From Argopecten irradians (Eukaryota > Mollusca > Bivalvia > Pectinida > Pectinidae): a stretch of 64,000 nucleotides of DNA. The stretch spans positions 6,191,620-6,255,619 of the forward strand of contig NC_091135.1 in the NCBI RefSeq assembly GCF_041381155.1, read 5' to 3'. The translations under genes were made by a program, and so were the position numbers. This document shows positions 50,930-63,071 of the stretch, piece by piece (position 1 is the first letter of the stretch; each line of letters starts with the position of its first letter). The notes under the pieces were generated by a model. That model was given only the letters and a program-made list of their open reading frames with translations, searched no databases and was not told the origin of the DNA.

Positions 50930-53068
50930 TGTGATATAATACTAGATAGACTGGGTTTGTGCAATAGTGATCATGATAAGATGGAGACGTAGCTGCAAAA
51001 ACGCTGATATTGATGTAGTAGTTCATTGACATATACATTGTAACGTAAACTGTACTGTTAGTTAAATTTCGTGAGGAGAAATTTTCGCGATTTTCTCTTT
51101 TGTTGCAAGCGCATAGTACAGAACGTTGTACAGAACATTCACCAAAAGACAATATATTGGATGTACAACAAGGAAGTCAAGAGTGTACAGTGAAAACAAA
51201 ATGTACAGAACATTCATCAAAAGACAATATATTGGATGTACAAGAAGGAAGTCAAGAGTGTACAGTGAAAACATAATGTACAGAACATTCACCAAAAGAC
51301 AATATATTGGATGTACAACAAGGGAGCAAAGAGTGTACAGTGAAAACAAAATGTACAGAACATTCATCAAAAGACAATATATTGGATGTACAACAAGGGA
51401 GTAAAGAGTGTACAGTGAAAACAAAATGTACAGAACATTCATCAAAAGACAATATATTGGATGTACAACAAGGGACTAAAGAGTGTACAGTGAAAACAAA
51501 ATGTACAAAACATTCATCAAAAGACAATATATTGGATGTACAACAAGGGAGTAAAGAGTGTACAGTGAAAACAAAATGTACAGAACATTCATCAAAAGAC
51601 AATATATTGGATGTACAACAAGGGACTAAAGAGTGTACAGTGAAAACAAAATGTACAAAACATTCATCAAAAGACAATATATTGGATGTACAACAAGGGA
51701 GTAAAGAGTGAACAGTGAAAACAAAATGTACAGAACATTCATCAAAAGACAATATATTGGATGTACAACAACGGAACAAAGAGTACAGTGAAAACAAAAT
51801 GTACAGAACATTCATCAAAAGACAATATATTGGATGTACAACAACGGAACAAAGAGTACAGTGAAAACAAAATGTACAAAACATTCACCAAAAGACAATA
51901 TATTGGATGTACAACAAGGGAGCAAAGAGTGAACAGTGAAAACAAAATGTACAAAACATTCACCAAAAGACAATATATTGGATGTACAACAAGGGACTAA
52001 AGAGTGTACAGTGAAAACAAAATGTACAAAACATTCATCAAAAGACAATATATTGGATGTACAACAAGGGACTAAAGAGTGAACAGTGAAAACAAAATGT
52101 ACAAAACATTCACCAAAAGACAATATATTGGATGTACAACAAGGGACTAAAGAGTGTACAGTGAAAACAAAATGTACAAAACATTCATCAAAAGACAATA
52201 TATTGGATGTACAACAAGGGACTAAAGAGTGTACAGTGAAAACAAAATGTACAAAACATTCATCAAAAGACAATATATTGGATGTACAACAACGGAACAA
52301 AGAGTACAGTGAAAACAAAATGTACAGAACATTCATCAAAAGACAATATATTGGATGTACAACAACGGAACAAAGAGTACAGTGAAAACAAAATGTACAA
52401 AACATTCACCAAAAGACAATATATTGGATGTACAACAAGGGAGCAAAGAGTGTACAGTGAAAACAAAATGTACAGAACATTCATCAAAAGACAATATATT
52501 GGATGTATAACAAGGGAGCAAAGAGTGTACAGTGAAAAAAAAATGTACAGAACATTCATCAAAAGACAATATATTGGATGTGAAAACAAAATGTACAGAA
52601 CATTCATCAAAAGACAATATATTGGATGTACAACAAGGGAGTAAAGAGTGAACAGTGAAAACAAAATGTACAGAACATTCATCAAAAGACAATATATTGG
52701 ATATGAAAACAAAATGTACAGAACATTCATCAAAAGACATATATTGGATGTACAACAAGGGAGCAAAGAGTGAACAGTGAAAACATAATGTACAGAACAT
52801 TCACCAAAAGACAATATATTGGATGTACAACAAAGGAGGGAAAGAGTGTACAGTGCAAACATAATGTACAGAACATTCACCAAAAGACAATATATTGGAT
52901 GTACAACAAGGGAGCAAAGAGTGTACAGTGAAAACATAATGTACAGAACATTCATCAAAAGACAATATATTGGATGTACAACAACGGAGTAAAGAGTGTA
53001 CAGTGAAAACAAAATGTACAGAACATTCACCAAAAGACAATATATTGGATGTATAACAAAGGAACAAA
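50930..53068 (+). repeat. 75-bp tandem array (~26 units) with its unique left flank
   Basis: Units run from 51126 to 53068, each with GTACAGAACATTCATCAAAA, GACAATATATTGGATGTACA and GAGTGTACAGTGAAAACAAA. Some units lack the middle or carry small deletions. Because 75 is divisible by 3, several frames stay open on both strands; these are not genes. The left flank 50930-51125 (ATAGACTGGGTTTGTGCAAT, GAGGAGAAATTTTCGCGATT) recurs at 53692-53810 plus 56990-57150 with only one degraded unit. The layout (conserved flank plus variable central repeats) resembles bivalve pearl or Helitron-like non-autonomous elements (inference). Confidence 0.9.
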
Positions 53069-53691
53069 TAGTGTACAGTACAGAATAAAGAGTGTTACTT
53101 CTCATATGATATGCCGCAAAGCCAGTAATTTTTGCTATGGTTAGTAATAGAAGTGAGTAATTGAACATATATATTTATACACTGGTAATATTTCTTCACG
53201 TCTATTTGACGTCTATTCTTCACGTGAAGGTCCTTTTTAAAGTTATTTGTTGCATTTTCACATGGATTTCATGTGCTTTTTGACTCGGTTCATGTGAAAT
53301 TCATGTGAAGAAATATTGCCTGTGATATTGAATGTCCCACTTTTGTGCCTTTACGCTCATATATCAAATAGTCTATTTTTTTGCAAGAGTATTATTTTCC
53401 GCGATATCGATTTGCTTCATGAAATTCTGGGTTATTGTAAAACATATGTTATCTGGATGTCCAAAATATTGAACTTCAAGCGTTTATTATGACGTCATTA
53501 TCATTGTGACGTCACAATTGTCGTGCCAGCAATCACTGCAGACGGCTGTTCCATCTATGACGATAACGAATGATTATTTCATTATAGATGCAAAATTCCT
53601 TGGGATTTCATCATAAAGTTGTAACCAAATGTAAATATAAGCATTGAACGTTTTTCAAAGACAAATATATACGGATACTAGTAATACAACA

Positions 53692-56600
53692 GCTGTGATA
53701 TAATAGATAGACTGGGTTTGTGCAATTAATGGTGATACAAGGGAGACGAAGCCGTAGAAACGATTATATTGATGTAGTAGCGTTTAGGCATAAACGTATA
53801 CTCGGGTAAAACACAATAAAGGGCTCTTTTAAAACTATCCAATGTTATACAGTCATACCAGCTTCAATTACTAAGTTAATTCAATTTGTTAACCATTTTC
53901 AACAAATGTGAATAGCACTGTAACTGTGTTCCAAATTTCATGAGAATTGCTTTGATAGTTTTTGAGTTATACAAAGAGGAAATGCTGAAAATGACCCATT
54001 TTTCGACGTTATGCTGTTGCACTTAAAAAAACCTGTTTTTGCTAGACCAAATAAACACATTGTAAAATAGGTTTAATGCAAAGATTAAAATAAAAACAGA
54101 TAGGATATTCTTTTATGAATCAAATGATGTATCATTCATAATGATACAATAAAAAATGGCGATAAAAATCTAATTTGTTTTAACTACCTGCTTCGTTATG
54201 CGTTTTCACCTTTCAAAACTTGCCCCATGTTATAGCCTAGAAATTTATAAATTTTATACTTAAACTATGGATTTTATAGCTAAGTCCTACTTGCAACTAG
54301 TAATATTTAATGATACAGCAAAAAAATTTCGATTTTTTTCAAAAAAGAAGTTTTACAAGGCACTTTTCCTCTGTAAAAGAAAAAGTTAAAAAATATGTAG
54401 TGTCCGTAACCAGTACCATTATTCCTATATAATGCTTTGAAGATCTATTTCTTTTTTTGTGTGTAGTAACTACTTGGTTTAATATACCATAACATAAAAA
54501 AAATAATTTCCTTATGAGTATTGCTTTAGAACTACAGGGTCGTGAAGGTTACGGACACTACAATTTTGCTGTAGTGTCCGTAACCTGATTTCTAACTGCA
54601 TGTTTTCAGATAGTGTATAACAAACCCTTGACACATTTTATTGGTAGAATATCTAAAAATTAAACAATGTACACCACAAATTTTATATTTTTGAAAGTGT
54701 ATGTCACTTTATATATTGTTTTGACTAAATAAGCTATCAAGCAAACAACGTCGAAAACATCTTGCGTGTGGGTCCTGAAAATTCCGGTTTTTCAAACACA
54801 CAGGTTGCCAAGTAATGAGGCATTGAAAGCTGCATATGGTTTTCTGAAGACATCTGAAGGAGATCCTGAGGCCATATACTGCAGAATTTGTGGATATTTT
54901 GCTTGAAGGTAAGTAAAACTTGTCACATGGAACAAATGTAGTGTCCGTAACCATATTGTTGATTATTTATAAGAGCTTTGATATGAGTATTTTTATGAGT
55001 TTTAGTACAACACATTATCAATTATTGATTGAATACTAGCAAAATCTGTTTTTAACCTCAATTTATCTTTCACAAATACTTTAGTGAACAGATTTTCTCT
55101 CTGGTTATGGATTTTTTGGTATGAAAATTAAGTTTAATTGAAATATGAATAAGAAAATTTTGACAATTTTACTATAAATGATTTTTAGAATCATTCTTCT
55201 GATCACAAGATACATGGAAAAAATACATTTAACATTAATCATTTCAGATTTTATTTACAAGATACCTACATTTGATCAATATGTCACTGGTTACGGACAC
55301 TACAAAAATGTCAGACCTTCCAAACAAGTAGTGTTTTAAAGTTTTTTCTCATTATCTTTTAAGATTATGAATATTTATGTTACTTCATATGATAAAAGTA
55401 TACCTTATGTTATTTCAATCTAATAAGTATAGTTGATATAAATAATTTTTTTCTTCAATTTAGACCAAGTTTGAACTAAGATCGAGAGGTGGAAGACTGG
55501 AAGTACTCAAGAACAGACCATGCAGGAATTAAGTAAATGAAAAAATGATCTGCAAGACTTTGAAATAACCAAATCAAATGACTATGAAGAGCATGCATGT
55601 ATATGATGTTCTAAAGAAGATCATGAAAGAAAGTGGATAAGTCTGCAAAATTTGAAAAAATTAAGACAGCTAAAACATCACATCATCAACTGGAAAACCT
55701 AAGAAAATCCGAAATTGAAAAAACAAATGTCATTAAATGATGATTAAGAAATGTGCTTCTTTGACTATTTTTGAGTTCAGTTGATAGTGAGTAGCAAGTC
55801 CTGATTAGTATGATGAAAAGAAATGGTTCTTATTATACTTGGCTCAAGCAAAAACACCAAACAAATAAAAAAAAATCAAATTGTTCCGATTCCGACTACA
55901 TTTGCAGGAAGGGAGCATAAAAACACTAGAGTAATTCAAATTAATCTAAGTCATTTGATGTTATAAGAGATCTACATAATTCATTTTTAGAAAAAAAATA
56001 TCTAGTAATTAGATGTTGATTATTCATAAAAACTCATATTTCAAGTTAAAAGTACATGTATATACACTGTATATATGTATCATATAGATTTTTGTAAATT
56101 ACTGTAATGCAACAAGTCCTTTAAGTGAATTAAATGCCTCTTTTATTGTAGTTAAACAGATTTTCTGATTTGAGATTCAAATAAAAATGTAGAACTGAAT
56201 GATATACAAGTAATTTAATCTAGTATAAAATAATACATAATTAAACTGTATCTTTGAGATTTTATTATATTAGTAATCAATCTGCATGTTTAAGATATAT
56301 GTCAATGGCCATTGATAAAATAATGTATTGACAAATAAATGTGTATGCAGCACAATTAAATAATGAAGAAATTATGTATAATTTACCATTAGAAATAATA
56401 AACAAATACTCTCTCTACATATTTTATTTTTCTGTAGTGTCCGTAACCCTACCAATATTTCAATGTAGATTATTTTCTACCGTTAATTTTACCAATCTGA
56501 ATTGAATATTTGTGATTTGTTATTAGGGCTGGTGTTTCTTTTATTGTTTTAAGTTTTTATATGGCCATAATTATGCTTGTAAGGAAATTGTTTGTATTGT

Positions 56601-57150
56601 TTTTAAACATTTTGAATGACGAATTTTGGATGTACCACAAAGTTTGTTTTTGCTTGGAGATTATCCATTTTCAACAGACCAAGTAAGTTTTATAACCTTA
56701 TTTTAATATGGCTACACATGTTAGAAGAAATAAAATTGTTAAAATGCATGATGCTTATGAGATATTATCTGTTATATTGCATTAGTAGTGTCCGTAACCT
56801 GGTATTGGGTACCCCAATAAAACACTAAAAAAAATTGACTTCAACATAAGTCATTTCAAAACCGTCGCTGTTTTTCAATATTTGAATATTAGTCATTAAT
56901 ATGAAATAGTTTTCATTTAATTTCTGGAATGTTCAATTTTGACCCCCAAGTGCAACATAGGTGAGCCCATTATTGTGTTTTACCCGTGTTGTATTATTAG
57001 TTTAATTTCGCGAGGAGAAATTTTTGCGATTTTCTCTTATTGGCAACGCAGTGTACAGAACATTCATCAAAAGAAAATACATATATTGGATACGCAACAA
57101 GGGAGCAAAGAGTGCACAGTAAAAAGGAAATATTTAAAAAAAAGATACAT
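53692..57150 (+). repeat. Second copy of the array-flank repeat, split by a 3.2-kb insertion
   Basis: 53692-53810 matches 50930-51045, and 56990-57150 matches 51055-51205 including one repeat unit (ACAGAACATTCATCAAAAGA). The two halves are separated exactly by the inverted-repeat element at about 53812-56986. Confidence 0.8.
53812..56986. mobile_element. 3.2-kb terminal-inverted-repeat element carrying seven 15-bp motifs
   Basis: The left end GGGTAAAACACAATAAAGGG and its reverse complement at the right end form inverted repeats of about 24 bp. GTAGTGTCCGTAACC occurs at 54397, 54571, 54938, 56434 and 56785 on the plus strand. It occurs inverted at 54547 and 55289. The pair 54547-54585 forms a perfect hairpin. 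A plausible spliced exon at about 54805-54910 (after AAACACACAG, before GTAAGTA) reads SNEALKAAYGFLKTSEG and YCRICGY. No transposase domain was recognised, and the superfamily is unknown. Confidence 0.7.
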
Positions 57151-57159
57151 TGGGTAATT

Positions 57160-59744
57160 AACACTTCTGATTCTAAACAATCAGCGAGATTTTCTGGTGT
57201 ATCATCTCTCTGTCAACATTAAAAGAAACTAAAACTACACCTGAATATATTGAAGGCATGCATGAGAAGACCAGCCTCATACTAAGGGTTGGAATACAAT
57301 ATTCACAAAAAGTATGTTCAAACATATACTAAGCTAGCTCGACTCTACGGGGAATAGAAATCAACACATCATTTGATAAACGTTTACTTGTATGCCAAAG
57401 TGATACTGCACTGGGAAACATGACCAAAGGAGTCCAACTGAAAACTTGTCGAAGATCCGAAAATGATGACTGATATCTGTCTTAAGTGTAATACGCAATG
57501 CCTAGTACAGGAAACACATGGGTGAAATAATTTGTTTGGTAAGGGCGAATGGCAGTCTGCAAAAGAGAAGCAAAGTTCTGCTTTTAAACATGTATCTGGT
57601 ACGCGAATTAGGACTTTTTGGACGATTTGATCTCTGAGGAGTGAATGAGGACTGATCCTCGGGAAAATAATCCATTGAAAAATTACTAAAATGGAACATT
57701 TAAACATGCTTTATTTAACAAATGGATTATAAAACTAATTATAAGCATTGATGTCATTATTTTTTAAAATTTTTATCGAGTTATGAAAAAAAAATATTAG
57801 CAAACTTTTGTGAGAATCTACGCGGATTCACTCAGTTTGCAAACAAAATTTTTTCAAGTGAAAATCTTATTCACAACACCACCTACGAAACTTTAAAACA
57901 AAGCTGGATAAAACAACCGGTCGCTACTATATCATGTAGATTTGTGTAATAATATTATACATGTAACTGGAATAAATTTAGTCATACACATGTATATACT
58001 GTTAGTACATCAAGTGACAGAATACTAGATTCCGATTGGCTACACACAAGGATACTACGTCTATCTGCAAAAGTGCGCGGTGAAGCGGGCACTATTGAAG
58101 TGGAGCGCGATTGAACATGCATATATTGTGACGTCACTTTTACATGACGTCATTATAACAGACAGGGAAGGAAGCAAAGAAACACAGATTTTTGCGAAAA
58201 TTTATATGCAGTACTTATAATGTAATTGAACATGGTGTGAAAATGAAATAGCGTTACGAGAAGTCGCTAAAGTGTTCAGTTTTCATTCATAGCCAACATG
58301 AATGCCAAGTGGAAAGAGGCAAATTTAATAAGGCGTGCTAGCGCTTCATGTAGAATTTGCTTCTGCGCTTATCTGCGCTTGGTAAGGTTACATAACAGTT
58401 TTTCCATGATGATTTTATGTCGGAATCTTTGGTTCTAGATACTGTATGTGCATTTGTAACATTTTTGCTGCAATTTATTTTCTCGAGTTCTGGACCTTGT
58501 CCGCGACATGTAATCGCATACGAAAAGTTTGCTTACAGTAGTTTGTCCGAAATCGATTTGCGCTACAGCGGTTTGTCCGAAGTCAATTGGCGCTCATCGT
58601 CACGGTTACTAATGTAATCAGCCTACACTACGTTGCGGTCCGATAACATGGGTTAATTGAAACGATCTGCGTCGTTTTCCCGAAGACAGTCTCTTCGCCA
58701 ATTTTGACCAATCAGAATGAAGCTTTTATAGCGTTTTGTAAGAGACATAATCAACGGAGCATAATGGAGTTTAGACACTGGATTTCCGAGGGTGATCTGG
58801 GCTAAACTACAATATTTCCAACATACTTAGGGAACGATGTTTCTTGGTAGATATAAAAATTAACTTTTTGATATTTACAGTTAAGGGTGATTTTATTACG
58901 GTACGATTTCCCATATAACCGTATAGTTTATTACAATAACAACTATTATGGCTTTAAAAGTCTCAATTAACTGTTGTTTGTGTAACATGGCTATTTAACT
59001 ATCAGTAATACATCTTTTTCACCCATAAAGTAATCAGTCTGACGGTTTTGTCATTGAGAGGTTATATGCTGCCGGGACAAATTACCTATTTTATTGGAAA
59101 TAGTTACTCAGGATTCCAATATTCGTGGTAGTATTTATTAACATGGCAGTCAAGTAGAATCCAAAGGATATACCTGGTAGTTTCATGTGTTATACCATAA
59201 GGTTATAATTTCTTCGATAAGGATGATGGACGGATGATCTCTAGCAAGTATTGCCACCAAGACATACCTTTCAACGAAACTAAATGAGCTTGAACTTCTT
59301 CTATTAAAAGAGTTCTTATGTATTGCATTGAATGTTTGCCACTACTTTATTCTTTGTGGTGTTGTATTGTGCCAATAGTCAGATGACCGTTAAGGCCGAT
59401 GGACCTCTTGTTTTTAATTCCATAGTGGTGCTATTTTCTATTATTCCAGCGAAATTTTCGTGCCAGCATAGCAAAAAAACTAATGCCAGCATAGCGAAAA
59501 AACTAATAAGACCTTTCGAGATATTCTAGTTAAAGGAAGTTTGTTTTATTAAATATTTAATAGTTTTGTTTTCATAGATTTCACATCTTTTCTTAGCATC
59601 ACTATCAGTACTTTTCCTATTGCAAATACAAAGTAGCTACACAATCTAAAATGGTTTGATATTGTATTTCAAACTTGGGACATAACCCCTATCGGGATTC
59701 GGAAAGCGGACGCAAAACTGTAAAGCTTATACACACATGTATTA
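57160..59744. other. Gene-poor stretch
   Basis: No supported gene. It contains a partial fold-back relative (57745-57860), a TGACGTCA-containing stretch at about 58130-58155, and a terminal scrap (59380-59412) of the 2.1-kb repeat family. Short open frames have no recognisable domain. Confidence 0.5.
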
Positions 59745-60717
59745 TTTTCAAGTTATAAGAATCAAAAGTTGTGTATCATAACAAGATACATTTAATTTAG
59801 TTTACTTAATAATTAATAATGAATATAGTACAAACAGGTCGTTGGTTATTTTTATACACTTAGAGTATGACAATACCTTAAACTAAATCAATATGGCTAT
59901 TTCCAAGTGAAATCACAAATTAAGCAAATGGGTTCAACGTTAACGCTATGCATTAGCGTTCAGGAGACAGCGAGGAGATATGATAGAAATTTACAAAATA
60001 ACCAACGCAATGTACGATCGTGAAGCTAAGGGATTTTTGAAGATGTGGAAAGATGTTTCGTAGCGGTCCGGAAATAGAGGAAATTCTTTATAAGTATACC
60101 CTCAACAATGTAACACTGTAAAGAGAAAAAAAAACAGTTTTTGACTACGTACTGCAGCGGTGTGGAACAACTTACCAGAGAGTATTGTTTGTGCTAAGAA
60201 CTTAAATTGTTTTAAAAATGAACTGGATAGACATTGGAAAAATATCGATCTATTTTATGATTTCAAGGCTAATTGACAACCTGAGGTGATATTACAATCA
60301 ATAACTGCATTCATAAAGTATGTACAGAATTTGAGTCTGGTGGAGAGGATATATTATCCTGTACCAGAAATCTGTCATTTAACGTCGTCAATTATTTAGT
60401 GGTAAACAACCTCCACTGCCATTTAAGTAGGAATTCATCCACTTGTTATTAGGTTTTGCCTTGAAGCATGACTAATTGTTCCTGGTGTATATATATACAC
60501 TGATGGATAAAGCTACAGACAATGCAGGGGGTGCACAATGTCGCGAATGGCAATACACTGCTATGTACTTGTTTGCATGGCCATTGCAGTACAGGGTGTT
60601 TCATTTTACGCCATTTTAAAAGGTGTCGGTAATGCCACTTTATTGTTAGGCCAAACCACTGATATTTTAAAGTTCTCAAAATGTGCAAAACTTTGCGAAA
60701 ACGAGGATTGTACATCA
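59745..60717 (+). pseudogene. Truncated duplicate of the PAN-domain gene, with a LINE insertion upstream
   Basis: It matches 61830-62362, including the TATA-like TATATATACAC about 40-50 bp before the start. The frame starts at 60538 (MSRMAIHCYVLVCMAIAVQ, a signal peptide) and runs to LCENEDCTS. Identity then stops and the frame ends at 60747, before the rest of the domain. The upstream part carries about 430 bp of LINE sequence (59960-60390) that the other copy lacks. Probably non-functional, though transcription from the duplicated promoter is possible. Confidence 0.75.
59960..60390 (+). mobile_element. LINE 3' fragment inside the duplicated promoter region
   Basis: It encodes RRQRGDMIEIYKITNAMYDR near 59969 and AAVWNNLPESIVCAKNLN, CFKNELDRHWKN near 60160, typical C-terminal tails of invertebrate LINE reverse transcriptases. 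ATTA is present at both borders. It is absent from the paralogous segment at about 62050. Confidence 0.8.
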
Positions 60718-61639
60718 TGTGTAGTATTGATATTCTTTTTAGTTTAAACACACTTTATTTGAAAATCAAATGTAATTCTGTTTCGCTCTTTAATCTATAT
60801 AAATTAAATTTTCAATAGTTTATAGTTTCTATCCGCCTAAGTGGGAAAGATAATCTTAATGTGTATCTTTTGAGTTTGAGTTACTAGCTAAAATACATTT
60901 CTTTCCAAATATTATTTGATTTCTGGTATTGAAAAAGAAACCATTTGTTTTACCCAAGAGCATATCTAGTTTTTAGGCTTTTTTGTGCTGTTAGGGAAAA
61001 TGCGAGAACAAAAATGCACTAATTTTATCGAATATATGTTAGTTTACAAAATTCCATCACTACTTGTTGTTTTATTACGGCAACTATGGTCAATTTTGAA
61101 TTTCCCTAGGACAAATTTTATTTTATTTTTAGAAAATCCTCTCTGGCTACAATCAGCATTTGAATTGTTTTGAGCATCCACTATAAGATTATACATGAGG
61201 CATGTTTTCGAAATGATTTAAAATTATAGACAAAATCGATAACATGCCAAATATTTGATGCCACCCCAATAACCTTAATTTATATTCTGTCGAAAATTTG
61301 ACATTTTTTGCTTGCAAAATCCATTTGTACTCAAAATAATTAGTAAATATTATTATAAATGGGTATACAATAAAGAATGAAGTATCCTTCATTAACAAAA
61401 CTAATAATAATAAAAAAAATATGTTCAAAAGGTGGCCACAAGGGGTCCCCTTGACACATACCCAGAGTATTCTTAGAAGACATCATTTAAGGTCCTTTAT
61501 GGTTTTTTTTTGCTTTTTTTAAAGGCAAAATAAATAAAAAGCACATATTAAGTAGTAATGTACCTAGACCTATAACATTACACAATTTGAAAAAAAAATC
61601 TGAGCACGGGCAATTTTTGCACTCCCACCTTTCGCGATT

Positions 61640-61835
61640 TATTCTACTTACTCACGGGTGATTATTTTCGTGAATTATCTTTCTAACCTTTTAAAGTCCC
61701 ATTATAATAACAGGCTGTAATACGTGAAACCATGATTTTGATAAATTTCGCGAGCTATTAAATTTCGCGACTGTGGATGGATCCGCGAATTTATCGAAAT
61801 TAAAACAACCGCGAATATAAGCAACTATACAGTAT
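61640..61835. mobile_element. Dispersed MITE-like repeat fragment
   Basis: TTTCGCGA-type words in both orientations and CGCGAATATAAGCAACTATA resemble ends of common invertebrate MITEs. It lies between the two PAN-gene copies. Confidence 0.4.
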
Positions 61836-62147
61836 CTGAATCAAAAGTTGGGTACCACAACAAGATGCATTTCATTTAGTTTACTAAATAATTAACAACG
61901 AATATAAAACAAACAGATCGCTATTAATTTCTATACACCAGAGACAAATACATTTATATTTGAATTGGGTATGGCATTTACATTAAACTGAATCAATATG
62001 GCCATTTCCAAGTGAAATCACAAATTAGACAAATGGGTTCAATGCTATGCATTATTTAGCGGTAAACAACCCTCACTGCCATCTAAGGAAGAATTCATCC
62101 ACTCGTTATTAGGGTTTGCATAGAAGCATGACTAATTTTTCTTGATG

Positions 62148-62158
62148 TATATATATAC
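62148..62158 (+). promoter_or_regulatory. TATA-like box of the PAN-domain gene
   Basis: TATATATACAC lies 27 bp before the ATG at 62185 (end to start) and is conserved in the duplicate copy (60490-60500). The short spacing implies a very short 5'UTR if this is the TATA box. Confidence 0.5.
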
Positions 62159-62184
62159 ACTTATGGATAAAGCTAGGATGCACA

Positions 62185-63071
62185 ATGTCGCGAATGGCAA
62201 TACACTGCTATGTTCTTGTTTGCATGGCCATTGCAGTTCAGGGTGTTTCTTTTTACGCCATTTTAAAAGGTGTCGCTAATGCCACTTCATTGTTAGGCCA
62301 AACCACTGATGTTGAAAAGCTCTCAAAATGCGCAAAACTTTGCGAAAACGAGGATTGTGCATCATTTTCATTTAATCAGCAGCAAACAACTTGCAGGCTG
62401 TATTCTTCCAGGCATATCCCTTCACTGGATTCTCCAAATGATGGCTATTCGTACTTTCAAAAGCGGGAAGAAGGTATTTAATATGTTGTTACAATTACAA
62501 GGTGGATGAATTGTAAACGGTGTACATATGTGGTTGCTATGCGCAATTTGGTTATGTTTGCCTCGTAAATGCCATAGTTATTGTCTATCCACACGATAAT
62601 CTTTGTCATTTCGCCCGCGAATGAAATGACGGTAAACTAGGGGCTAGGATAATTATGATTTTCACGAGGCGGAATAACGAAATAACACATAATACCCATC
62701 ATATTTACATCATTTGTCATATTAAAATTCACTTATTACATACTTGGGAATTTCGTGGTTTAATCTCTTTGATAGTAGCTCAATAAAAACGCCCACTCAG
62801 TTTTTCAACAACGTTTAAAAGGTATTTGTATTTTTGAATTGCATACTGCCTACATATATATTAACATGTGGATTGAAGAATGCAATTGTCATCAGTGATA
62901 TAATAGTGAATATTCGTCCCCATTGACATTTTAATATAATAAAAAATATGGTTAATTATCTTTGTGTAATGAAACTAATTAATTATATTTTGGTAATTAT
63001 AACGTTTAGGTGAATTCACGAACTACACCAGATTGGCGCAGAGATTTTTCTTTGAGGACAGAGAATGGACG
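62185..63071 (+). CDS. Secreted PAN/apple-like domain protein, first two exons
   Basis: Exon 1 (62185-62473) encodes a signal peptide (MSRMAIHCYVLVCMAIAVQG). It then has a Cys pattern KCAKLCENEDCASFSFNQQQ followed by CRLYSS and YFQK, the usual layout of molluscan PAN/apple modules, which often bind protein or carbohydrate at the cell surface. Exon 2 (63010-63071) joins in phase (GEFTNYTRLAQRF...EDREWT) and has a GTAGGT donor, so the gene continues off the right edge. The function of the full protein is unknown; such modules often head receptor or lectin-like proteins. A truncated duplicate lies 1.6 kb upstream. Confidence 0.75.

Noticed and set aside
49450-53068. Repeats resembling a CRISPR array
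   Set aside because: Eukaryotic direct tandem repeats with no unique spacers; not a CRISPR.
51062-53168. Long open reading frames on both strands (up to 301 codons) with 25-residue repeats
   Set aside because: They arise from the 75-bp tandem array, whose length is divisible by 3; several frames are open on both strands, with no start context or conservation.
58417-58617. 66-codon frame with a hydrophobic start
   Set aside because: No recognisable domain, no splice context, and surrounded by gene-poor repeat-derived DNA.
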